From Chloroflexota bacterium (GTDB lineage Bacteria; Chloroflexota; Anaerolineae; Anaerolineales; Anaerolineaceae), in NCBI GenBank assembly GCA_029561345.1, contig JAKQJC010000064.1, positions 62,001 through 126,000 on the forward strand: a stretch of 64,000 bases of DNA, in the 5' to 3' direction. This document shows positions 58,048 to 64,000 of the stretch, piece by piece. A program made the position numbers and the translations under genes. Below the pieces are notes generated by a model. The model saw nothing but the letters and a program-made list of their open reading frames with translations. It made no database searches and was not told the origin of the DNA. The first letter of the stretch is position 1, and each line of letters opens with the position of its first letter.

Positions 58048-60024
58048 TTATTTTGCCGGACAGGCCGCCCCCACATCCAGCCCCTCCAGGTACCACAGGT
58101 CAACCGTGGTCAGCGCGTCCTTCAGGCCGCACAGGTCCGGCCGCGCCAGGGTCAGGTGCGGGTAAAGATACAGCGGGACCACCGGCAAATCGGCGTTGAA
58201 AATCTGCTGGGCAGCGGCCTCGGCTTCCAGGCGACCTGCCGCGCCGGGCAGCAAACCGCTGGCATTGGCGCAGGCCTCGTCCATGACCGGGCTGCTGTAG
58301 CCTTCCACGTTCACCCCCAGCCACTGGTTTTGCGCGGTGGGAATGCGTTCGCTGGTGTACATGAAACAGGACGACTGAAAGGTGCCCTGCCACGAAAACT
58401 GCACCAGGTCGAAGGCGCGGCTGAACACCTTGCCCTCCGGTCCGGCGGCAAACAGTTCCTGGGCCGGCAGCGCGCTCACCGTCACCTGGATGCCGCAGGC
58501 ACCCAGTGACTGGCTGATGGCCGCGGCGGCCTGCTGACGCAGGGGCGCATCGGTGGTCCAGTAGGTCAGGCTCAGCAGCGTGCCCGCGGGAACATTTTTT
58601 ACGTTCTGGGCAGTGCGCGGGGTGGCCGGGTTGTTGTCGGCATCCACCCAGCCGGCCTCATCCAGCAGGCGCATGCCTTCGGCAGTCGAACCGGCGGCCG
58701 CGGCTGCATCCACTGCCTGCTTGAGGGGATTGAACAGGCTGCTCTGCGCCGAAACATAGCCCAGGCCGGGCAGGCTCAGCCCGCTGAACAGGGTTTCCGC
58801 CAGCGTCTGGCGGTTGATGCAGGCAGCGAAAGCCTGGCGGGTGCGCGCATCGCCAAAGAAATCGGGGCGGTCCACGCCGGGAGTATAGCCGTCGTCGTAG
58901 CTGGCGGGCGCGATGCCAAAGGTCAGCTGCTCCCATTCAGGCCCGTAGCTGGTGGCGCGAACCGCCTTCTGGCTGTTCAGCAGGCCGGCCACAGCAGCCG
59001 CCTGATCTTCCACGTGGGTGGAACGGTCCAGAAGGTCGCATTCGCCGCTCTGCAGCATCTGCAGGGCTTCGGCGGCGCCGTTTTTGGCAAAACGGAACAC
59101 CAGGTGATCAAAGCGCGGCAGCCCTTCGGCGGCGCGGAAATAATTAGGGTTTTTGCTCAGGGTGATGTGATCGCCGCGCGTCCATTCATCAATCACATAA
59201 GGCCCCCAGCCCAGCGGATTCTGGGTCACCAGCAGGCTTTGCAGCAGGTCAGAGGCCGGAATGCCGCGCAGCTGGTGTTCGGGCAGCGGCGCCCAGAAGG
59301 TCATCTGCGCGCGCGCGTCCACAAAACCGGGCAGGCCTTTCCACTCCACCGTGCGCTCATCCAGCGCCTGGTAGGCGGCGGTGCGTTCGGTCATGAATTT
59401 TTGCGTGGGGGTCTGTTTGTCGGCGTCCAGTTTGAAGGAAAGCACCGAATCAGCCGCCGTCACCGGCGCGCCGTCTGACCAGGTCACCCCGCTGCGCAGG
59501 GTGGTGCGCGCCGTCACCTGGTCCATTTGCAGAGGCGTCTGCCCATCCCAGGTCACGGCGCAGGCGCGGCTCAGGCAGCCCGCCGGGCGCACCGTCAGCC
59601 CCTTCACCAGGGTCATCACGTCGCCGTCAGCGTTAATCACCGTGTCGCCAAAGCTCACATTCACCGGCTGCACGCTCAGGCCGCCGTTATCCACAGACGG
59701 AACGGCTTCCACAATCACCGGCGTCAATGCGCCGTTTAATTCATCCACCGGGCCGTCATAGACCGCCTGCAAAATACTGCGCGCGGCCTCGCTCTGCCCG
59801 CCTGAATAACGGTAGAGGTTTTCGGGTTCCGCCCCCACGCACACCACCAGGGTGCGCGGCGTGGGGGTGGGTGTCGGCGGCACCGGCGTGGCCGTGGCCG
59901 TGGGCGCCGGGGTGGCCGTGGCGGTGGGCGCCAGGGTGGGGGCAGGTGTGGGGGTGGCGGTGTTGCAGGCTGCCAGCAGCAGCGCCAGCAGCACAATGGG
60001 CATCATATAAACGAAACGTCTCAT
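58048..60024 (-). CDS. SBP_bac_5 (OppA/DppA-type) substrate-binding lipoprotein
   Basis: The 658-aa product has lipobox LLAAC (Cys20) and a Thr/Pro/Ala linker to about residue 57. The fold landmarks are in the canonical order: LVVCVGAEPENL at the start, GVTWSDGAPVTAADSV, GWGPYVIDEWTRGDHI, then TRQAFAACINRQTLAE, GMRLLDEAGWVDAD and ADLPVVPLYLY near the end. There are no permease genes in the same transcript; only the small 103-aa gene is translationally coupled upstream as ATGA. It may share permeases encoded elsewhere, and it is a good reference for the permuted protein at 54042-56003. Confidence 0.9.
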   Translation of the reverse strand: MRRFVYMMPIVLLALLLAACNTATPTPAPTLAPTATATPAPTATATPVPPTPTPTPRTLVVCVGAEPENLYRYSGGQSEAARSILQAVYDGPVDELNGALTPVIVEAVPSVDNGGLSVQPVNVSFGDTVINADGDVMTLVKGLTVRPAGCLSRACAVTWDGQTPLQMDQVTARTTLRSGVTWSDGAPVTAADSVLSFKLDADKQTPTQKFMTERTAAYQALDERTVEWKGLPGFVDARAQMTFWAPLPEHQLRGIPASDLLQSLLVTQNPLGWGPYVIDEWTRGDHITLSKNPNYFRAAEGLPRFDHLVFRFAKNGAAEALQMLQSGECDLLDRSTHVEDQAAAVAGLLNSQKAVRATSYGPEWEQLTFGIAPASYDDGYTPGVDRPDFFGDARTRQAFAACINRQTLAETLFSGLSLPGLGYVSAQSSLFNPLKQAVDAAAAAGSTAEGMRLLDEAGWVDADNNPATPRTAQNVKNVPAGTLLSLTYWTTDAPLRQQAAAAISQSLGACGIQVTVSALPAQELFAAGPEGKVFSRAFDLVQFSWQGTFQSSCFMYTSERIPTAQNQWLGVNVEGYSSPVMDEACANASGLLPGAAGRLEAEAAAQQIFNADLPVVPLYLYPHLTLARPDLCGLKDALTTVDLWYLEGLDVGAACPAK

Positions 60025-60329
60025 GCAGGATTTTCCTTGACCGTGATGGTGTAGGGGGTTTGACCTTCTACGCCGCGCACAAAAAAGAAATGCGGGCCGG
60101 TGTAATCGGGGGTGAAATAAACCTGGGCGCCCGGTTCGCTGGTTTCATCCTGAAAAATCACCGCACAGGTCTGGTCGGTGATGTAAAAATCGAGGTCTGC
60201 GTCCATATCCTCCGGGGTGAGGGTAATGGTGTACTCAACGTCTTCATCAAGCAGCACCTTGTGAAATTTTTCCGCGCCGGCGGCAATTTCGCCGTAAAGG
60301 GTCATATCCAGCAAAGCAGGGGTTGCCAT
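60021..60329 (-). CDS. Small beta-sandwich protein, PPC-like
   Basis: The 102-aa product begins ATG 60329 (60332 possible) behind AAGGAG and has no signal peptide. It reads as one beta-sandwich: LLDEDVEYTITLTP, MDADLDFYITD, VYFTPDYTGPHFFFVRG and TPYTITVKENPA, the pattern of the pre-peptidase C-terminal domain found at the ends of secreted proteins. Here it is a free-standing cytosolic gene overlapping the solute-binding lipoprotein by 4 nt (ATGA). The function is unknown; the family match is by pattern. Confidence 0.65.
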   Translation of the reverse strand: MATPALLDMTLYGEIAAGAEKFHKVLLDEDVEYTITLTPEDMDADLDFYITDQTCAVIFQDETSEPGAQVYFTPDYTGPHFFFVRGVEGQTPYTITVKENPA

Positions 60330-60401
60330 CATGTTCTCCTTTTATCCATCCATCATTGGTTTGATGCTGATTTTACCGCAAAACCGGCCGGATGGGCGGT
60401 T

Positions 60402-61637
60402 TCAGCGCGGCTGCCGCCAGAAAAACCACCAGTACATGCAGGTTGAAATGAGATACAGCACAATCACAATGGCGAACACCGGCCCAAAGCCGTAATTCAC
60501 CTGAATCCAGCCGCTGATGGATGGGCAGAAAGCCCAGCCAAAATTGCTGGCCATGCTCACCAGGCTGGCCACGGTGGCTCGCGCCGAAGGATCCACTTTT
60601 TCCATCACAAAGGTCTGGTAAACCGGGCCGCTCATGTTCATCAGCCCCAGGCGCATGTAGTAGGCCAGTGCGCTGAGGCCAAAGATGGGCGAAAAGCCCA
60701 GCATCACCAGGAAGGGGATGGACAGGGCCTGGCTGAGCACCACCAGTTGAATTTTGCCCACGCGGTCGGCCAGCGGCGGCGCAGCCATCAGGCCAATGCC
60801 CATGGCCAGCGCGCCCCAGGCAAACATGGTGCCAATCACCGCGTCTGACTGCTGGTGCACGTTGCGGAAAAAGACGTTCATGAAAGGCATGAACAGGCCC
60901 GCGCCAATGCCGGTGATGAACATGGGGGTGATCAGCTGGGCCAGCAATCCCGGCGATTTGCGCGCATATTCGATGGGGGCAAACACCGTGCGCTGGGCGG
61001 CCGTCAGGCGCGGCAGCTTCATCATCACCAGCGGCAGCAGGGCCAGCGCCGCCCCGCAGGCCACCACCATCAGCGACAGGCGGTAGGCTTCTGTGCCGGT
61101 GGAGCTGATATTCTGCCACAGCCCAAACCAGGTGGGCATGTACCCGCCAATCCAGTTGCCCAGCGAAGATGAGATCATCTGCAACCCCACGCTGAAACTG
61201 AACAGGTAAGTGCGCTCTTCTTCCTTGCTGTTTTCCATCAGAAACGGCGACATGCTGACGCCCGAAAGGCTCTGCGCCAGGCCCAGCAGCACGTTCATGC
61301 TGATGAACATTGGCACCGAGGGAAAAAGGGTCATCAGCAGCACCGCCAGGGCCACGCTGGCCGCACCAATCACCAGCGAGCGTTTGCGCCCCAGAGAATC
61401 GGCCAGGTAGCCCATCGGCAGAGCCGCCAGCAGCGAGGTGAGGCTGGAGGCCGAAACCAGGTTGCCCAGCAGGGTTTCATCATAACCCTGGCTGAGGACA
61501 AAAAAATTAAACAGCAGCCGGTAAACGCCCAGGGCTGCCCCAGATATGATGGCGCTGATCAGATACAGGCGGGCATTCGGCGAAAAGGCCGCCAGCCGGC
61601 GGCCGTAATTGACCAGAACTTTCTGAAAACCAGACAT
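60402..61637 (-). CDS. Major facilitator superfamily transporter
   Basis: The 411-aa product starts at ATG 61637 (a TTG 61658 is less likely) and shows twelve predicted membrane helices. The first half has GYLADSLGRKRSLVIG, the MFS loop 2-3 motif (DxxGRR/KR type), and the second half has an analogous ADRVGKIQLVV. Members move sugars, drugs or metabolites. No adjacent partner points to a substrate. Confidence 0.88.
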   Translation of the reverse strand: MSGFQKVLVNYGRRLAAFSPNARLYLISAIISGAALGVYRLLFNFFVLSQGYDETLLGNLVSASSLTSLLAALPMGYLADSLGRKRSLVIGAASVALAVLLMTLFPSVPMFISMNVLLGLAQSLSGVSMSPFLMENSKEEERTYLFSFSVGLQMISSSLGNWIGGYMPTWFGLWQNISSTGTEAYRLSLMVVACGAALALLPLVMMKLPRLTAAQRTVFAPIEYARKSPGLLAQLITPMFITGIGAGLFMPFMNVFFRNVHQQSDAVIGTMFAWGALAMGIGLMAAPPLADRVGKIQLVVLSQALSIPFLVMLGFSPIFGLSALAYYMRLGLMNMSGPVYQTFVMEKVDPSARATVASLVSMASNFGWAFCPSISGWIQVNYGFGPVFAIVIVLYLISTCMYWWFFWRQPR

Positions 61638-61661
61638 AAACCTGCTCTCTAAAGACAATCA

Positions 61662-61687
61662 GCGCGCGGGAGAGGTCTCCCGCGCGC
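61662..61687 (-). other. Perfect GC-rich hairpin between SPFH and MFS genes
   Basis: GCGCGCGGGAGA and its exact complement lie back to back (2-nt loop). No U-run follows on the minus strand, so it may be a weak terminator or processing signal. Confidence 0.45.
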
Positions 61688-61713
61688 CAGAAAAATCTCG
61701 GGCTGATCTCTTT

Positions 61714-62808
61714 TTACTGCGGGGTGGGCGTGGTGCCAACCGGAACCACCGGGCTCAGGTTATTGCCAAACACCAGCTGCGGGAAGGTGCCTTCCTGCAC
61801 AAAGATCAGTTTGTCGGTGGACTTGATGGCGCTGGCATTGACCAGGGCCATCTGGTACTGGTAATAGTTGCTGTTCTTGGCGTAAATTTCAGCCAGGGCC
61901 AACTCCCGCGCCAGGTCGGCGCGCGCTTTTTCAATGGCGGCGGCGGCCTGGGCCTTGTTGATTTCCAGGTCACGCTGCGCTGAAAGCAGATCGTTGTTCT
62001 TCTGGGCCTCAATCACCGCCTGCTGCGCCACCAGCTTTTCCTGTTCCAGCTGAGCCAGAATGGTCTGCTGCTTGGTGGTTTCCTGCAGTTTCGACTGTTC
62101 AATGCGGATCTGGGCTTCCTGTTCAGCCCGGCGGGCTTCGCCTTCAGTGATGGCTTTCTGCTTATCCTGCACGGCCTTTTCGGTTTCCAGGCGGCTGCGG
62201 GTGATGGCGTCCAGCAGTTCCTGCACCGCCGGCGAGAGGGCCACATTCGGCACGGTCACATTGGTGATACTCAGACCGTAGGAAACGGCCAGTTTGTTCA
62301 GTTCGGTGTCGATGCAGTTGCGCAGCGAATCGCGGTCTGACCCTATCACTGAATCCTGGTAGGGACGGTCGCCCACGCACACTTTCATCGCCTGGGTGGC
62401 CAGGTTGGAGATGACCGCCTGAAGCGCGTCATCGTTTGTATACACTTTTTCGTACTTCGTCCAGAGCTGGCGGATCTTCTCCACGTCAATCAGCCCGGGG
62501 CGAAAAACGCTGCCGCTGACAGTCACGCCCAGGCGCTGGTTATCAGCCGTGATCACTTCGGCATCTTCCACCGTGAACTGGTAGGACTGGGTGGTGAATT
62601 TCTTCATTGACACGTACAGGCCAAAGTCGCTGTAAATACCCGGACCCACCACGTCTTTGATCTGGCCGCCGTTGTAGCGCACGCCGATCTCATCCGCTTC
62701 CACTGTTTCAAAAAGGTAGAAGGGTTTGACGACCATGACGGCCACCAGCAGCCCCAACAAAATGATCACCACAAGCGCAATAATGCCCACGCGAGCAATT
62801 CTATCCAT
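61714..62808 (-). CDS. SPFH/Band-7 (prohibitin/HflK-like) membrane protein
   Basis: The 364-aa product has one N-terminal membrane helix (about 5-28), the Band-7/SPFH domain (about residues 30-200; VRYNGGQIKDVVGPGIY), a long coiled coil rich in Glu/Gln/Lys/Ala (about 205-305), and a Pro/Thr tail. Such proteins form ring scaffolds at the membrane and often regulate FtsH proteolysis. No partner HflC is adjacent. Two Cys (CVGDRPY, NCIDTE) are present in the SPFH part. Confidence 0.9.
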   Translation of the reverse strand: MDRIARVGIIALVVIILLGLLVAVMVVKPFYLFETVEADEIGVRYNGGQIKDVVGPGIYSDFGLYVSMKKFTTQSYQFTVEDAEVITADNQRLGVTVSGSVFRPGLIDVEKIRQLWTKYEKVYTNDDALQAVISNLATQAMKVCVGDRPYQDSVIGSDRDSLRNCIDTELNKLAVSYGLSITNVTVPNVALSPAVQELLDAITRSRLETEKAVQDKQKAITEGEARRAEQEAQIRIEQSKLQETTKQQTILAQLEQEKLVAQQAVIEAQKNNDLLSAQRDLEINKAQAAAAIEKARADLARELALAEIYAKNSNYYQYQMALVNASAIKSTDKLIFVQEGTFPQLVFGNNLSPVVPVGTTPTPQ

Positions 62809-62887
62809 TTTAGCTCTCTCCTTGTCTGAAAACGAATCAATGTGATGTTAACTTCGACGAATGGCCTGATGAACCAGGCATGCCTTC

Positions 62888-62915
62888 AGTATAGCAGAAA
62901 ATCCGCCGGACGCAA
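62888..62915 (-). promoter_or_regulatory. Promoter candidate of the SPFH gene
   Basis: TTGCGT (62910-62915), 16 bp, TATACT (62888-62893) on the minus strand, 80 nt ahead of the ATG at 62808. Confidence 0.5.
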
Positions 62916-62919
62916 AATA

Positions 62920-63426
62920 TCAGCGCGGCGTTAAAAACAGGAACCAGATCAGCCACAGGCCAATCATCATCAGGCTGGCGCCAAAGCGCAGCACCGCCGC
63001 CAGTCCGCAGCCAATGAAGGCACTGCGCGTGGAATCAAGGGCTTTGCGCCAGTCGCGGATGCGAAACCACTCCACGGCAAAAATGGCGGCAAAGGAAGCC
63101 GCCAGCCCCGCCAGCGGCGTCCAGATCAGCCCTACCACCAGCATCACCACCGCGCTGATGCCAATGGCCCACCAGCTTGCCCCGCTCTGCCGCGCCGTGG
63201 CCCCCATCAGGATGTTATCGGCCATGGTGCCGGCAATCAGCAGCACGGTGACGATGAAAAAGAGGATGGCGCTGGGCCAGGTGAAGCCCGCCAGCAGGCC
63301 GTAACCCAGAATGGCCAGCCAGATGATGTTGATGCCCGGAAAAAATACCAGAACCTGGCCCACCAGGCCCACCACCATGCCCACCACAATCAGCGAGAGC
63401 AGCAGGGTATAAATCGCAGGGTCCAA
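62920..63426 (-). CDS. DUF456-family membrane protein
   Basis: The 168-aa product has four to five membrane helices: residues 6-30, 33-65, 82-112, and 137-162. The family pattern with the central NILMGATARQSGASWWAI and the G-rich PxxGLAASFAAIFAVEW segments is clear. Function of the family is unknown. It follows serS, separated by a hairpin. Confidence 0.85.
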   Translation of the reverse strand: MDPAIYTLLLSLIVVGMVVGLVGQVLVFFPGINIIWLAILGYGLLAGFTWPSAILFFIVTVLLIAGTMADNILMGATARQSGASWWAIGISAVVMLVVGLIWTPLAGLAASFAAIFAVEWFRIRDWRKALDSTRSAFIGCGLAAVLRFGASLMMIGLWLIWFLFLTPR

Positions 63427-63440
63427 TCTCTCTCCTTAAA

Positions 63441-63478
63441 CATCCCATTGAGGCGGCCTGCGCCACCTCAATGGGATG
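63441..63478 (-). other. Hairpin between serS and the DUF456 gene
   Basis: CATCCCATTGAGG pairs with its complement (13 bp, extending with one mismatch) across a GC-rich loop. The minus-strand sequence following the stem has only three T, then the AAGGAGAG ribosome site of the DUF456 gene. It could be a weak serS terminator or attenuator. Confidence 0.5.
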
Positions 63479-63494
63479 TTTCACTTTCGGCACC

Positions 63495-64000
63495 CTATTT
63501 GATCACCGTCAGCCCGCCCATCCAGGGACGCAGCACTTCGGGGATCACCACCGAGCCATCGGCCTGCTGGTAGTTTTCCAGCACGGCGATCAGGGTGCGC
63601 GGCATGCCCAGGCCAGAGCCGTTCAGGGTGTGCACAAAACGCGGTTTGCCGCCGTCGGCTGGGCGGTACTTGATGTTGGCGCGCCGCGCCTGAAATTCGC
63701 CCACGTTCGAGACCGATGACACTTCCAGCCATTCGCCGCAGCCCGGCGCCCACACTTCAATATCGAAGGTGATGTGCGAGGCAAACGAAAGGTCGCCGGT
63801 GCACTGGCGGATGATACGGTAGGTGAGACCCAGCCCGGCGGCCGTGGCTTCGGCATCTGCCAGCATGGCTTCGTGTTCGCGCGCCGAATCTTCGGGCCGG
63901 CAGTACTTGTACATTTCAACCTTATCAAACTGGTGCCCGCGCTTGATGCCGCGCACATCGCGCCCGGCGCTCATCTTTTCGCGGCGGAAACAGGGCGTGT
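63495..64000 (-). CDS. serS: Seryl-tRNA synthetase, C-terminal part
   Basis: Charges tRNA(Ser) with serine. The frame is open to the window edge (start lies outside); about 168 residues remain. Class II motif 2 ([23 protein letters not shown], given by its key RRE and RxxxR positions) and motif 3 ([19 protein letters not shown]) are present, as are the SerRS-typical [15 protein letters not shown] and YRPADGG segments. The end [12 protein letters not shown] is as in other bacterial SerRS. Confidence 0.95.
   Translation of the reverse strand, partial: TPCFRREKMSAGRDVRGIKRGHQFDKVEMYKYCRPEDSAREHEAMLADAEATAAGLGLTYRIIRQCTGDLSFASHITFDIEVWAPGCGEWLEVSSVSNVGEFQARRANIKYRPADGGKPRFVHTLNGSGLGMPRTLIAVLENYQQADGSVVIPEVLRPWMGGLTVIK

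Noticed and set aside
57875-58050. Minus-strand frame ending YIKPKLWY after the solute-binding protein gene
   Set aside because: It starts inside the coding end and hairpin of the upstream gene, has no ribosome site of its own, and shows no recognisable domain.

Overview
The window is a GC-rich, densely coded bacterial chromosome segment with no phage, plasmid or CRISPR signature. Several traits point to the Chloroflexota, most likely an Anaerolineae-type heterotroph, although no rRNA is present to prove it. These traits are many lipoproteins and secreted proteins with Thr/Pro-rich linkers, an archaeal-style NurA-HerA-SbcC cluster, many ABC solute-binding lipoproteins, a VIT/von Willebrand A protein and several glycoside hydrolases. 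Strong sigma70-like promoters and Shine-Dalgarno sites (GGAGG) coexist with two or three genes that look leaderless.

Layout. 1-4.7 kb: the tail of a possible metallopeptidase, a small hypothetical gene, a phosphofructokinase, gatCA behind a membrane-anchored Thr/Pro-rich protein, and a small divergent membrane peptide. 4.7-12.5 kb: one seven-gene operon for amino-sugar or chitin-oligosaccharide use (binding lipoprotein, two permeases, GH4, BadF-type sugar kinase, GH18 lipoprotein, ChbG-type deacetylase). It is driven by a near-consensus promoter overlapped by two tandem LacI-type palindromes. 12.7-18.7 kb: DNA-end-processing operon nurA, HAS-barrel protein, herA, sbcC. 19.4-23.5 kb: DUF4129 membrane protein and VIT-VWA surface protein. 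23.6-29.1 kb: GH78 with two DUF1963-type proteins. 29.3-30.8 kb: a pseudokinase divergent from an MgtC-family protein. 30.9-36.4 kb: PHP phosphoesterase, membrane histidine kinase, and a secreted GH44 overlapping it. 36.4-38.7 kb: an IS256-family transposase remnant, a propeller lipoprotein and a MITE-like element. 38.7-43.2 kb: ferredoxin, galE, a large GT-C-like membrane protein, a GT2. 43.3-49.6 kb: alpha/beta hydrolase lipoprotein, the glmU-CNNM-cdd-recO operon, tRNA-Gln and a response regulator. 49.6-56.2 kb: a peptide/oligosaccharide (Opp) ABC operon. 56.4-64 kb: EamA and MFS transporters, DinB-like protein, a second solute-binding lipoprotein, SPFH protein, DUF456 and the end of serS.

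The most striking observation is the substrate-binding protein of the Opp operon (54042-56003). Its family landmarks occur in the order C-terminal half then N-terminal half, so it appears to be a natural circular permutation of the SBP_bac_5 (DppA/OppA) fold. A second family member in the same window (58048-60024) has the usual order and acts as an internal control. Other notable items are a 207-bp MITE-like element with imperfect 25-bp terminal inverted repeats and 6-bp direct flanks, the tandem-operator promoter, a triple GATTAAA operator candidate, two putative leaderless starts, and a phosphofructokinase with mixed ATP/PPi-type active-site residues.
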